A stretch of DNA of 64,000 nucleotides from JACNKJ01 sp964344565 (GCA_964344565.1 CAYFNT010000007.1:1-64000); one strand, 5' to 3'; positions 17,321 to 26,378 are shown, numbered from the stretch's first letter. Made by a program: numbers and translations. The notes: generated by a model not told the origin, from the letters alone.

Positions 17321-17781
17321 GGCGCCAGCACCTCCACGACGGTCCAGCCGCCATCTCTCAGCTGCAGCTCGAGGACCAGTTGCCGGCGGGGAAGCAGGTC
17401 CTCCGGCGTGGCGGGAGCCCACTGGAACAGTATGCTCAGGCGCCGGTCCCCTTCGGACAGGTTCACCACCGAGACGCGTAGCACCCGGCGATCCAGGGGC
17501 TCGAGCCATGCGGACAACAGGGCCCGGGACTGGGCGTGCCCGTAGAGACCGTCGCGGATGCCGGCCTCGGGCAGCATCATCCTCACGCGGTGGGCCGGGA
17601 AGTGGCCGGACAGGGCGGCCAGATCGCCGCGTTCCAGAATGGACTCCAACTCCTCGGCCGCTGCCAGGGCTCCGACGTCGCCACGAAGGGCGCTTTGCCA
17701 GCTGGGAGCGGCGGGAAGGGGGTCCTCCTGGGCCGTGGCGGCGGAGGCCAGGAGCAGGAAGGCGAGGAAGAAAAGGCGCAT
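17317..17781 (-). CDS. small secreted NTF2-like protein, first gene of the kinase operon
   Basis: A 154-residue exported protein (signal MRLFFLAFLLLASAATA). The mature part has a helix with LESILERGDLAALSGHFPAHRVRMML, then a beta-rich end (RRLSILFQWAPATPEDLLPRRQLVLELQLRDGGWTVVEVLAP). This helix-then-sheet layout with a LERGDLAALSGHF segment resembles the NTF2-like DUF4783 family, but the match is only by pattern. It may bind a ligand or act as the periplasmic partner of the kinase that follows. AGGA lies seven bases before ATG 17781. The stop overlaps the kinase GTG. It is the first gene after the secF terminator, so an operon promoter should lie in the short gap at 17782-17823 or read through. 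Confidence 0.55.
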   Translation of the reverse strand: MRLFFLAFLLLASAATAQEDPLPAAPSWQSALRGDVGALAAAEELESILERGDLAALSGHFPAHRVRMMLPEAGIRDGLYGHAQSRALLSAWLEPLDRRVLRVSVVNLSEGDRRLSILFQWAPATPEDLLPRRQLVLELQLRDGGWTVVEVLAP

Positions 17782-17817
17782 GAGGGCATCCTACAAGCTG
17801 GCCGAACTTCGGTGCCA

Positions 17818-17847
17818 TAGAAAAGGGGGCCCCGCGAGGGGCCCCCA
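17818..17847 (-). terminator. Rho-independent terminator of secDF
   Basis: GGGGGCCCC and GGGGCCCCC (17825-17846) pair around GCGA. On the minus strand the stem is followed by TTTTCT. It lies 21 bases past the secF stop. Confidence 0.85.
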
Positions 17848-17867
17848 GCCAAGGCAAGACCATGGAA

Positions 17868-18824
17868 CTAACTGTTGGTGGCCAGCTTCCGCTGACGGCG
17901 CGCCTGCATGGCCGCCCGCCACTCCACCAGCACGGGGCTGGCGATGAAGAGCGAAGAGTAGGTACCCACCAGCACGCCCACGAGCAGCGCGAAGGCGAAG
18001 TCGTGGATCACGGGTCCTCCGAAGAGGAAGAGGAAGAGCACCACGACCAGGGTGGTGAAGCTGGTGATCACCGTACGACTGAGGGTCTGGTTCACGCTCT
18101 GGTTGACCACCTCGGGGTAGGCCTCCGCGCGACTGCGGGAACGCAGGTTCTCGCGGATGCGGTCGAAGACCACGATGGTGTCGTTGAGCGAGTAACCCAC
18201 GATGGTGAGCAGGGCGCCCAGGATCGTGAGGTTGATCTCCTTGTCGAGCAGACTGAAGATGCCCAGGGTGATGGTCACGTCATGCACCAGGGCGATGATC
18301 GCCGCGATGGAGAACTTGAACTCGAATCGCCAGGTGATGTAGAGGATGATGCCCAGCAGCGAGTAGACGATGGCCCAGAGCGCCTGGGTACGAAGCTCGG
18401 CGCCGATCTTGGGTCCCACCTTCTCCTGGCTGATCTCCAGCACCGGGTTCTCCGGGAATGCCGCGCGGATGGTGTCGGCCAGCTGGTTCTGCACGGCGTC
18501 GCCGCCGCGATCCTCTTCCAGCGGAGCCAGCTCCTCGCCCTCGGCCTGCAGGATGATCAGCACTTCGTGATGCGTTCCGAAGTCCGAGACCTGGCCGCCG
18601 GTCATGCCGCCGTCATTCAAGGCCTGACGCACAGTGGAGAGGTCCACGTCGTCCTGGAACTGGACGATGAACTTGTATCCGCCCTTGAAGTCGATGCCGT
18701 AGTTCAGCCCGCCGTGCATGGCGATGCTCACCACGCCGATCAGGATCACCACCGCCGAGATCGTCATCATGATCCGGCGGATGGGGATGATCGGATAGTT
18801 CTTGTTGATCAGTATCTGAAACAT
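17868..18824 (-). CDS. secF: protein translocase subunit SecF
   Basis: A 318-residue RND-type subunit of the SecDF complex, which uses the proton motive force to pull exported proteins out of SecYEG. It has six transmembrane helices. Conserved blocks are HGGLNYGIDFKGGYKFIVQF after the first helix, the periplasmic domain, GYSLNDTIVVFDRIRENLR between helices 4 and 5, and the C-terminal SSLFIASPVLVEWRA. Length is normal. GGGAGGAG at the usual distance supports ATG 18824. It follows secD by 14 bases and the pair ends in a strong terminator. Separate secD and secF genes in this order are the common arrangement. Confidence 0.95.
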   Translation of the reverse strand: MFQILINKNYPIIPIRRIMMTISAVVILIGVVSIAMHGGLNYGIDFKGGYKFIVQFQDDVDLSTVRQALNDGGMTGGQVSDFGTHHEVLIILQAEGEELAPLEEDRGGDAVQNQLADTIRAAFPENPVLEISQEKVGPKIGAELRTQALWAIVYSLLGIILYITWRFEFKFSIAAIIALVHDVTITLGIFSLLDKEINLTILGALLTIVGYSLNDTIVVFDRIRENLRSRSRAEAYPEVVNQSVNQTLSRTVITSFTTLVVVLFLFLFGGPVIHDFAFALLVGVLVGTYSSLFIASPVLVEWRAAMQARRQRKLATNS

Positions 18825-18838
18825 GTCGCTCCTCCCGC

Positions 18839-20473
18839 TCAGATGCTCAGTTTGTCGACCTGGCGGCCGGAGGTGAAGAGGTCGAAGATGATCCGAGTCA
18901 CGAGCAGGGCCGTGTACATGCTGGCCATGATGCCCAGGGACAGGGTCACCGCGAAGCCCTTGATGGGGCCGGTTCCGAATATGTAGAGCACGAGAGCCGT
19001 GATGAGCGTGGTCACGTTGGCGTCCATGATCGTGGAGAAGGCGCGCTCGTAACCGGCCTGGATGGCCCGCCGCACCTTCGAGCCGTTGCGCAGCTCCTCG
19101 CGGATGCGCTCGTAGATGAGCACGTTGGCGTCCACCGCCATTCCGATGGTCAGGATGAGACCCGCGATGCCCGGCAGGGTCAGGGTGGCGTGGCGCGAGG
19201 CCATCACCGCCATGACGATGACGAGGTTGAGCACCAGGGCCACCGTGGCCACCAGTCCGCTGCCGCGGTAGTAGATGACCATGAAGACGATGACGGCCAG
19301 GAAGCCCCAGAGGCCGGCCCTGAAGCCCTTGTCGATGGAGTCCTTGCCGAGGCTCGGACCCACCGTGCGCTCTTCCACGATCTTCATGCTCGCCGGCAGA
19401 GCGCCGGCGCGCAGGATGATGGCCAGGTCGTTGGCGTCCTCGGCGGTGAAGCCGCCGGTGATGGTCGCCTGTCCCGCGCCGATGCGCGACTGGATGACCG
19501 GAGCCGAGAAGATCTGATGGTCCAGCACGATGGCCAGCTGACGGCCGACGTTTCGCTCGGTCACGCGGGCGAACTGCGAGGCGCCCTGGCGGTCGAGGCT
19601 GAATGCCACCCGGAAGCTGCCGGGACGGTCGCTGTCGGGCTCGTAGTTGGCGCTGCTGAGGTTCTTGCCGCTCAGCTCCACGCGGGAGTTGGCGTAGTAG
19701 AGGATGCGCCCGGTGCGCGAACCCTCGGCGTAGACCTGATCCTCGGCGCCCCAGACGAACTCGTAGCCCCGCGGGATGACGTTGGCCACCGCGGGCTCGG
19801 AGATGTACTGGCGCAGGCGGGGGATGTCGTCCTTGTCGACGAGCAGGCCGCCCAGCTGGAAGGCGCGAAGCTGCGAGCTGAAGGGATTCTCGGCGTCCGC
19901 GAGGCTCGCGGTCTCGTCGCTGCCCATGAAGTTGACGTCCTCGGGCTCCTCGCCCTCGGCCACCTCGCCGGCGCTGGCGGGCAGGCGCTTCTTGAGCACG
20001 TCGTCGATCTTCTGGATCACCGTGATGATCTCGCCCTGCTGCGCGAGCAGCTTCAGCTCGAGCACGGCGGTGCGGTTGATCAGCCGCGTGGCGCGCTCCA
20101 CGTCGGGAAGGCCCGGCAGCTGAACCACGATGCGATTGTCACCCTCCTGCAGGATCGTGGGCTCGGCCACGCCGTACTGGTCGACGCGGTTGCGGATCAC
20201 CTGTAGGGCCTGATCCACCGTGGCCTGGTGATCCTTGGAGTCGATGCCCTCCAGGTCCACCTCGAGCACGAGATAGGTTCCGCCCTGCAGGTCCAGGCCG
20301 AGCCGGATGGACTTGTCCAGCAGCTCGTTGTAGCGGGCGGGATCGTCCACCTTGAGCTGCTCGATCTCCTCGTCGTTCATCCCCCACAGGGTGATGGACG
20401 GCCAGAGGAAGAAGATGCTCAAGCCCAGCACGATGACGACGCTGGCGATCTTGAGTCTCTGGTTTCGAGACAT
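18839..20473 (-). CDS. secD: protein translocase subunit SecD
   Basis: A 544-residue partner of SecF. The N-terminal helix is followed by LGLDLQGGTYLVLEVDLEG (the D1 motif), the large periplasmic P1 head with GVAEPTILQEGDNRIVVQLP and NVGRQLAIVLDHQIFSAPVI, and the membrane part with AGLILTIGMAVDANVLIYER, the D5 block of the proton path. GGAGGT sits just ahead of ATG 20473. Transcribed with secF. A small stem (AAGCCC/GGGCTT, about 20487-20502) lies in the leader. A SecDF pump fits a cell that exports as many proteins as this window encodes. Confidence 0.95.
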   Translation of the reverse strand: MSRNQRLKIASVVIVLGLSIFFLWPSITLWGMNDEEIEQLKVDDPARYNELLDKSIRLGLDLQGGTYLVLEVDLEGIDSKDHQATVDQALQVIRNRVDQYGVAEPTILQEGDNRIVVQLPGLPDVERATRLINRTAVLELKLLAQQGEIITVIQKIDDVLKKRLPASAGEVAEGEEPEDVNFMGSDETASLADAENPFSSQLRAFQLGGLLVDKDDIPRLRQYISEPAVANVIPRGYEFVWGAEDQVYAEGSRTGRILYYANSRVELSGKNLSSANYEPDSDRPGSFRVAFSLDRQGASQFARVTERNVGRQLAIVLDHQIFSAPVIQSRIGAGQATITGGFTAEDANDLAIILRAGALPASMKIVEERTVGPSLGKDSIDKGFRAGLWGFLAVIVFMVIYYRGSGLVATVALVLNLVIVMAVMASRHATLTLPGIAGLILTIGMAVDANVLIYERIREELRNGSKVRRAIQAGYERAFSTIMDANVTTLITALVLYIFGTGPIKGFAVTLSLGIMASMYTALLVTRIIFDLFTSGRQVDKLSI

Positions 20474-20535
20474 GGTTTACCTCCGAAGCCCGAAGGGGCT
20501 TTGGGATTTGCGGATCTTCCGCGTTTCGCGCCCGC

Positions 20536-21540
20536 TCAGGGGGCGGTCAGTTCTTCGATGGTCTGGAAAAACTCGTCCGTTTTGATGGGCTGGGTGCCGA
20601 AACGCCAGACGGTCTTCGGGTGGACGTCCCACATGGACTGCTTGTCGTAGAGGAGCATCCACCGGTCTTCGCCGTCGGGGTTGTGAGGACCCGCCTCCGA
20701 GAGCGTGGGGTCCTTGTTGGCGAAGATGAAGACGTCCTGGCCCTTTCGAAAGACCGGACGGTTGAGGGTTCTGAGGACCTGCCCGATCATGTCGTTGACC
20801 GAGTGGATCATGACGTCGCCGTCGCCGGGATCGCCCTTGTAGATCTTCTCGGGCGTGATGGTGGCGATGTAGTAGTCGCTTTCGGGCCCGTTGCCCTGAG
20901 CTCCTTCGGTGACCCTGCCGTGCAGGACCAGGTCGGCTTCGAGAGCCTGCTCCTGGATGCTGATGCGCTCGATGATCCGCCGCATCTCGGCGAGGAAGTC
21001 CTTGAGGCCCACCTCGCGCAGCAGAGGCGGATCGACGGTGGGCGCTTCCTTGAAGAGCTTGGTAACCACGCCGTCGGCGCTCACCGGATAGTAATGATAG
21101 TCCGTGGACATGAGGAGCATGCTGTCCTGGCGCCGGTCCCGCGAGAGCAGCACGAGACAGCGGTCCCCCACCTTCATCTCCTCGTGGGGATGACTCAGGG
21201 GCAGGAAGCGGAACTGGATCTCCTTCATGCCGTCCTGCTGCGCGGGGCGATCCATCCTCAGGAATTCTTCGATGTGGAGCGTCGCCACCCAGTTCAGGGT
21301 CTTCTCGGTGTCGGTGAGTTCGCGCAGGTGCACGATCTCGCCGAAGACCACGGCCTGCGCATTGTGGATGCGGTATTCATGGCCGGCCTGGGTGTAGTCG
21401 TTGAGCGTGTAGGGGAAGACCCTCATCTCGCCGGAGGGCGGAAGGTTCGGATCTTCGCCGCCCTGCGCGAGGGCGAGGCTGCTCATGGCGAGCAGGGCGA
21501 TCAGCGCGAGGGACAGTTTTCGGTGCGGCGTCAGGCTCAT
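20536..21540 (-). CDS. exported protein of unknown function
   Basis: A 334-residue protein with signal peptide MSLTPHRKLSLALIALLAMSSLALA. Two similar beta-rich halves are visible: AQAVVFGEIVHLRELTDTEKTLNWVATLHIEEFLR near residue 55 and EADLVLHGRVTEGAQ with YYIATITPEKIYKGDP near 215, followed by GDRCLVLLSRD and GQDVFIFANKD. This duplicated VVxGxV...YxxxTLxVEEVLKG pattern is common in secreted proteins of unknown role that resemble OB-fold or TIMP-like netrin domains. The start at 21540 was preferred to an in-frame ATG at 21555 because CCGGAG stands eight bases before it. It precedes secD, 62 bases away, and may share transcription with it. No enzyme motif is seen. Confidence 0.65.
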   Translation of the reverse strand: MSLTPHRKLSLALIALLAMSSLALAQGGEDPNLPPSGEMRVFPYTLNDYTQAGHEYRIHNAQAVVFGEIVHLRELTDTEKTLNWVATLHIEEFLRMDRPAQQDGMKEIQFRFLPLSHPHEEMKVGDRCLVLLSRDRRQDSMLLMSTDYHYYPVSADGVVTKLFKEAPTVDPPLLREVGLKDFLAEMRRIIERISIQEQALEADLVLHGRVTEGAQGNGPESDYYIATITPEKIYKGDPGDGDVMIHSVNDMIGQVLRTLNRPVFRKGQDVFIFANKDPTLSEAGPHNPDGEDRWMLLYDKQSMWDVHPKTVWRFGTQPIKTDEFFQTIEELTAP

Positions 21541-21651
21541 GGTGCTCCGGGACATGAATGCGGGCCCTTGCGGGCCCGGGTTCAGGGCGGGGAATATAGC
21601 AGAAGGTCCAGGCCCTTGCAAGGGCTTGGAAAAGCTTATCTTAGCGCTCGC

Positions 21652-22836
21652 CTACTCGGCGGACCCGTCCGTCGGGAAGATTTCCTCCACCAGCTGGGGC
21701 AGTGTCACGAAACGGAATCCGTAGTCACGCAGCCTGGGCTGCATGCGCCCGAGGACCTCCAGGGTCTCGCGCCGGGGGTGTCCGATGCCGATGGCCCATC
21801 CCCGTTCCCGGGCCATTTCGCTGAGCTCCAGCAGATTGTCGGCGATGCCGGCCTCGTCCTCCTCCTCGCCGTCCAGGAAGAGGTCGGCCCTCAGCGGCGG
21901 ACGGCCGTGGGCGCCAGCCAGGAGCGAGATCATGCTCTTGTGATGGGTCCAGCTGTCCAGCACCAAAAGGTCGCGTTCGATGCTCCAATCCAGCATGGCG
22001 TTCACGAGGTCGGTGTCCTGGCTGGCGCGGCTGCCCATGTGGTTGTTGAGCCCGTCCAGACGCCGGAAGCCCGAGGCGTGACGCTCCAGCAGCGCGACCG
22101 TGGAATCCCCGCCGATGCCGGCGAAAAGCGCGCCCGGGCCCGGATCGCTCTCCGGCCAGTCCAGGGGCTCCATGGGCAGATGCAGGAACACCGCGTGGCC
22201 CCGCTTGCGGGCCTCCTTCTCGACCCTTTCGCTGCGCCGCTGCCCCGGCAGGATGCTCGCCGTGATCGGCATGGGCAGCTCCAGGATGCCCTTGGCCACC
22301 GGTCCGAAGTTGTTGCCGAAGTCGTCGATGACGATGGCCAGCAGGGGCTGGTCCTGGAAGAGTGGCGCCTCCCCGTTGGGCGCGTCCATGCGCAGCCGGG
22401 CGCGCAGGGGCGGATCCCCCTCGCGCTCCACCAGGTAGAAGAGGTCGGGACGTCCGGGGCGCCCGCCTTCCCGGCAATCGATCAGGCGCAGGCCCTCGTC
22501 CTCGAAGATGCGGCTGAGCCAGCGATTGGCGTTCACGGGATGAAGATGCCCCGGGCAACGAAAGCGGTAGAGCGCGAGGCCGTCCTCGCCGCGCTGGTGG
22601 CGGATCTTCGAGGGCGGCACGCCCAACTCGCGCACGGCGCGCTGGAGGATGCCGTCCATCTCCTGCTCGGGCGTGAGTTTCACCGGACGGCTGGGCAGGC
22701 CCTCGCCGTTCCATTCCAGGAGGTCGCGCTGAAGCAGCAGGATGCCCGCGGCCACGGCCAGGGGCACCATGAGCAGGAGCCAGAGCCACCTGCGGCGTCG
22801 ACGGGGAGGCGGAGGATTCTTCTTGCGGCGAGCCAT
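21652..22836 (-). CDS. divergent polysaccharide deacetylase (YibQ-like) family protein
   Basis: A 394-residue protein anchored by one N-terminal helix (WLWLLLMVPLAVAAGILLL) after a very basic stretch (PPPPRRRRRW). The C-terminal 230 residues form the divergent polysaccharide-deacetylase barrel: LLAIVIDDFGNNFGPV, ASILPGQRRSERVEKEARKRG, VFLHLPMEP, GLNNHMGSRASQDTD, DSWTHHKS and AIGIGHPRRETLEVL. In this family the metal-binding set is kept in altered form; a role in cell-wall or envelope maintenance is assumed but not proven. Residues 60-140 carry an extra alpha/beta domain of unknown use. It stands between a lipoprotein terminator and the exported gene at 20536-21540. Confidence 0.82.
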   Translation of the reverse strand: MARRKKNPPPPRRRRRWLWLLLMVPLAVAAGILLLQRDLLEWNGEGLPSRPVKLTPEQEMDGILQRAVRELGVPPSKIRHQRGEDGLALYRFRCPGHLHPVNANRWLSRIFEDEGLRLIDCREGGRPGRPDLFYLVEREGDPPLRARLRMDAPNGEAPLFQDQPLLAIVIDDFGNNFGPVAKGILELPMPITASILPGQRRSERVEKEARKRGHAVFLHLPMEPLDWPESDPGPGALFAGIGGDSTVALLERHASGFRRLDGLNNHMGSRASQDTDLVNAMLDWSIERDLLVLDSWTHHKSMISLLAGAHGRPPLRADLFLDGEEEDEAGIADNLLELSEMARERGWAIGIGHPRRETLEVLGRMQPRLRDYGFRFVTLPQLVEEIFPTDGSAE

Positions 22837-22890
22837 GGGCCCAACTTAGCAGCATCGCCGCGGGAGACAACGAGGAATTGAATCGGCCGC

Positions 22891-22925
22891 AAAAACAAAA
22901 AGACCCGGCCCTCAGGGGCCGGGTC
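22891..22925 (-). terminator. Rho-independent terminator of the holB-rsmA-lipoprotein operon
   Basis: GACCCGGCCC (22902-22911) and GGGCCGGGTC (22916-22925) form a ten-pair stem with a four-base loop. On the minus strand it is followed by CTTTTTGTTTTTG. Confidence 0.9.
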
Positions 22926-22948
22926 TCGGATCGCTTGTGCCAGAGCGG

Positions 22949-23587
22949 CTAGCCCTGCTGGATGTCGAACCACTTCCAGAGCCGGTACTGATCGCCCTGC
23001 ACGGGAATCGTGTAGAAGCGAACGGTATCGCCGACCAACAGCACGTTGACCTCGGTGCCCTCGATGGTGCCCTTGAGGTTGATGGTCATGTCGGTCTGGT
23101 AGGTCCGGTACTGGGTGCCGGAGGGGAAGGTGTCGCCCTCGACATCGAAGGGATTGTCGGGAACGCTCCAGACGCCAGCCGGAACGAAGTTCAGGTCGAT
23201 GCTCTCCACGCCGGGCGTGGTGCCGTCCTGGCTGGGGTTGCCGCTGAAGAGAGCCTCGGTGTGCTCCTTCTCTTCCTCGATGCCCCAGGACGGACCGTAC
23301 TCGCCGGAATCGTCGATGAAGTAGAACTTGAAGGCGGCGTAGGTGGCACCGTCGGTGGCCTCTTCCTCGCCGTCATAGAGGATGTGGTCACGGTACTCGG
23401 CGAAGTCCATGTGATTCCACGCTTCCTCGAAGTTGTTCATCAGATTGTCCGGGGTGGTGTAGTCCAGATAGGTTGGGCCGTCGTCGCCTCCGCCACCTTT
23501 TTCGGGGGGGCTGAACAGGCACCCGCTGCTGGCGAGTAGAGCCGCGGCCAGGATGAGAAGCGTCGTCAGACGGGCTCGCGTGGTCAT
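22949..23587 (-). CDS. lipoprotein, paralogue of the gene at 23638-24258
   Basis: A 212-residue protein with lipobox LLASSGC (Cys at residue 23), so it is lipid-anchored in the envelope. The mature part has a Gly/Asp spacer, then TPDNLMNNFEEAWNHMDFAEYRDHIL, a helical segment, and a beta-rich C-terminus (YRTYQTDMTINLKGTIEGTE, QYRLWKWFD). The upstream lipoprotein shows the same plan (ESVLENMRSAVDSQT..., ...LTLRLVGGQWFLTRWDE), so the two are probably an old duplication of an NTF2-like or lipocalin-like fold. Ribosome site GAGGAG precedes ATG 23587. It is the last gene of the operon and ends in the strong terminator at 22891-22925. Confidence 0.75.
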   Translation of the reverse strand: MTTRARLTTLLILAAALLASSGCLFSPPEKGGGGDDGPTYLDYTTPDNLMNNFEEAWNHMDFAEYRDHILYDGEEEATDGATYAAFKFYFIDDSGEYGPSWGIEEEKEHTEALFSGNPSQDGTTPGVESIDLNFVPAGVWSVPDNPFDVEGDTFPSGTQYRTYQTDMTINLKGTIEGTEVNVLLVGDTVRFYTIPVQGDQYRLWKWFDIQQG

Positions 23588-23637
23588 AGGTCCTTGTCTC
23601 CTCTATTGGGATCCCCGCCGTCTAGGTGGGGGTTCGT

Positions 23638-24258
23638 TCAGACATCCAGGTTCAGTCTCAATCTTCCCCAGGACTGCGTCGCCGAGCTGTTGGATTCATC
23701 CCATCGCGTCAGAAACCACTGCCCGCCAACCAAACGAAGCGTCAGCTCAGCCGACCCTTCATAAGTGGTGGATTCACCGCCCGGACGTACGACAATAAGT
23801 TGATAGCCGTCCAGGATGATGGTCGCTTCGTCCGATCCCACGGTCATGTCGGTCTCTGGATCGAAGTTCCATTCTATTTTAACCGAATCCACCTGGGTGT
23901 AAAGCTTGTCCAGGGCCGCCAGTTCCCGGTCTTTTCCGAAGTCTACGAAGTAGTCGGGCTTTCCCTGGTTATCCGCTTCCTGCTCGTCGTTGAAGGAGGC
24001 GATGAACTTGAATTCCTCGCCGTTCCCCTCTCCGAGACTGTTCTGATAGTTGGTGCTGGTCTGCGAGTCAACCGCGCTACGCATGTTCTCCAGCACGCTT
24101 TCAGGGTCGATCGGAAGCGTCCAGGGGATGTCCTCTTCGTTCGGCCATTCGGCATCCCGAGGCTGGAACAAGCAGCCGCTAGCGAGAATCATACCGAACA
24201 TGAGGACCATGAGTATCCCCGCTCGGAACAACCCTCCCCTATGCTTCGACCCGAACAC
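23638..24258 (-). CDS. lipoprotein of unknown function
   Basis: A 206-residue lipoprotein (lipobox MILASGC, Cys at 29). The mature part begins LFQPRDAEWPNEEDIPWTLP, then ESVLENMRSAVDSQTSTNYQ and a beta-sheet half that includes SDEATIILDGYQLIVVRPGG and LTLRLVGGQWFLTRWDES. The start is GTG 24258; AAGGAGATAC directly before it overlaps the stop codon of the outer-membrane barrel gene, giving tight coupling. Together with its paralogue downstream it may be an accessory of that barrel, by analogy with lipoproteins that assist barrels such as LptE or BamC; this is inference. Confidence 0.75.
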   Translation of the reverse strand: MFGSKHRGGLFRAGILMVLMFGMILASGCLFQPRDAEWPNEEDIPWTLPIDPESVLENMRSAVDSQTSTNYQNSLGEGNGEEFKFIASFNDEQEADNQGKPDYFVDFGKDRELAALDKLYTQVDSVKIEWNFDPETDMTVGSDEATIILDGYQLIVVRPGGESTTYEGSAELTLRLVGGQWFLTRWDESNSSATQSWGRLRLNLDV

Positions 24259-24266
24259 GTATCTCC

Positions 24267-26378
24267 TTAGAAATTATACTCGATAGCCAAGGTTGGAATC
24301 CAGATGCTGCGCTGATCTTCCCGCACGAATTTGCCGAACTTCGCCTGGTGCTGAAGGTCGATTCGAAGGCTGCCGGCACGTCCGAACTCTCGATTGTAGA
24401 CGAGCCCCGTGTCAAGGCTGCCGTAGGGCACCTTGTCCTCGCTGCCGTCCACATAGTAGTACGTGACTTCCCGGCCTAGACTCTCTTTAATGGAAAACTT
24501 CAGATATTTCAACAAAGTGGCCGAGAAACCCAAGCGAAAATCCTCCTTTTTTACCCTCCGGGAGAGAAAAAAGGTCTCCGGATTGCCCTCAACGTCGGGA
24601 TCCGGGAGGAAGCTGCCTAGTTGCCGAAGTTTGAATTCATGTCCGACATCCAGGCGAATGGAGCCGTGAAGGGGCAGGGAGGCCGAGGTGATGAGGGTGG
24701 ACTCCCGGTCCAGGGCGTTCTTGTCCTGGGTGAAGACGAAATCGTCCTTGCTGACCTTCACCTCCATGTTCTGCGAGATGCTGAACCTCTCGAAGAAGTT
24801 GTAATCCAGGCGGGAGTTCCAGGTGAGGGTGGTCTTGTCCTTGTTCGAGATGGACTTGCTCTCCTGGATCATGATGTCCCGGTTGAGAAAGTAGGCCACG
24901 GAGTTCTCGGCGCTGAGCCAGTGGAAGGGCTTGCCGCTCACGGTCACGGTGTAGCGGTTCTTGAGCTGGTCCCGGTCCTGGGGGTTCTTGATGGGATTGG
25001 CGTAGAAGTCCTGGGTCAGAAAGAAATAGGCGTCGAGGGTCAGCTTGAGGGTGCGGCTGAAGCTCTGGTTGCTCGAGAACTGGGCTTCCCGCAGGCGGGT
25101 GGTCTTGTCGCTGGTGTACTGGCCCGAGAAGGACTCCGAATCCTTCAGGTGCACGTCGATGGTCTGGTCCTTCCAGGGCCTGAGGCCCATGCGGAAGTTG
25201 AGCACCTCGGAGTGGTCGTCCTTGTCCTGGGTGAGGTTGTTGGATACCCGCTTCTCTCCCTCCTTGTAGGAGAAGCCCAGGTTGAAATCCACGAAGGAGG
25301 CCGGAGCCCAGGTCATGTCAATGTCGCCGCCCCAGTCCCGCAGCAGGGTCTGCTCCTTGATGGGAATGCTGTCGGGCAGCACCACGTTGAACTCGTCGCG
25401 CTTGAAGTCCAGGCGCTGACTGGTGGACTCCTGTCTGCCTCCCGAGAAGCTTAGGGTGAAGGCCGTGCCCCGCTTCACCTCGGTCTTCACGTTGATGGAG
25501 TCGCGCCGGGTCTCGAGCTGATCGCGCAGGTCCAGCAGTTCGCCGGTACCCGTTCCGCGGGCGCCGGAGTAGCCCGTGGTGATGCTGAGAACCTCGCCCG
25601 GCTTCAGATCCATGCGCGCGGCGAAGTCCTTGGCCCCGTCGGTGGTCGACTTGCTCAGGCCCTTGTTGTTCTTGGTGTCGCTGCGGTTGGCCGAGGCGTT
25701 GAGCCGTCCGTTGATGCCCAGCCAATCCGTGAGATTCCAGCCGCCTGAAGTCTGGGCCGACAGGCTCGAGCTGTCCCACTCGTCGCGCCGGTAGTTCTCC
25801 TCGCCGATGTTCTGCTCCTGCAGCTTGCGGTTGCGCCGCGCGTCCAGGGACAGGGGGAATCGCTTCATGAGCCGCTTGGAGCTCGACACCGACAGCCCCT
25901 TCTCGGTGGTCTCCCGGCTCAGTTCCCGGGGAAGCCCGCGGTCGTAGAAGATCTGTCCGGTCATGTTCCAGGTGGTGGGATAGGTGACCGACAGGTCCAG
26001 CCGGTTGCTGATGTCCATGCGCCGGTCGCTGGAGCGGGTATCGCTCTTGAACTTCGGATGCACGCCCAGGGACTCCATGGGTATCTCGGGCCCGCCGCCC
26101 GTACCGCCGGAACCGTCGCGGTCCTCATCCTCGTCGAGAAGGCTGTCGGGAAGCTGCTCGCCGCCGGGCAGGGAGTCGGGCAACACGGGCAGCTCGCCGG
26201 GAGGGATGCTCTGGAGCAGGGAGTCCAGCCCCGTGGGTCGGTGCTCGCTGGAATCGGGCGCCGCTCCCGAATTGCCGCCGGCTCCCGAATTGCCGCCGGC
26301 CTGGGCCAGGGCGGACCCGGCCAGCGTCGCGATCAACAGAGCGACCAGGGGCAGGAGTCTGTACATCTTGCTCTTCAT
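24267..26378 (-). CDS. outer-membrane beta-barrel protein
   Basis: A 703-residue exported protein. The signal peptide (MKSKMYRLLPLVALLIATLAGSALA) is followed by a Gly/Ser/Asn linker and an acidic, Pro-rich spacer to about residue 90. The rest is a long series of amphipathic strands with alternating residues, such as FSISQNMEVKVSKDDFVFTQ, ending SIWIPTLAIEYNF. A terminal Phe with this alternation is the signal read by the Bam machinery. The pattern resembles SprA-like or LptD-like large barrels, but no defining motif was found, so function is open. ATG 26378 overlaps the rsmA stop (ATGA). Co-transcription with housekeeping genes and two lipoproteins suggests a conserved envelope role. Confidence 0.75.
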   Translation of the reverse strand: MKSKMYRLLPLVALLIATLAGSALAQAGGNSGAGGNSGAAPDSSEHRPTGLDSLLQSIPPGELPVLPDSLPGGEQLPDSLLDEDEDRDGSGGTGGGPEIPMESLGVHPKFKSDTRSSDRRMDISNRLDLSVTYPTTWNMTGQIFYDRGLPRELSRETTEKGLSVSSSKRLMKRFPLSLDARRNRKLQEQNIGEENYRRDEWDSSSLSAQTSGGWNLTDWLGINGRLNASANRSDTKNNKGLSKSTTDGAKDFAARMDLKPGEVLSITTGYSGARGTGTGELLDLRDQLETRRDSINVKTEVKRGTAFTLSFSGGRQESTSQRLDFKRDEFNVVLPDSIPIKEQTLLRDWGGDIDMTWAPASFVDFNLGFSYKEGEKRVSNNLTQDKDDHSEVLNFRMGLRPWKDQTIDVHLKDSESFSGQYTSDKTTRLREAQFSSNQSFSRTLKLTLDAYFFLTQDFYANPIKNPQDRDQLKNRYTVTVSGKPFHWLSAENSVAYFLNRDIMIQESKSISNKDKTTLTWNSRLDYNFFERFSISQNMEVKVSKDDFVFTQDKNALDRESTLITSASLPLHGSIRLDVGHEFKLRQLGSFLPDPDVEGNPETFFLSRRVKKEDFRLGFSATLLKYLKFSIKESLGREVTYYYVDGSEDKVPYGSLDTGLVYNREFGRAGSLRIDLQHQAKFGKFVREDQRSIWIPTLAIEYNF

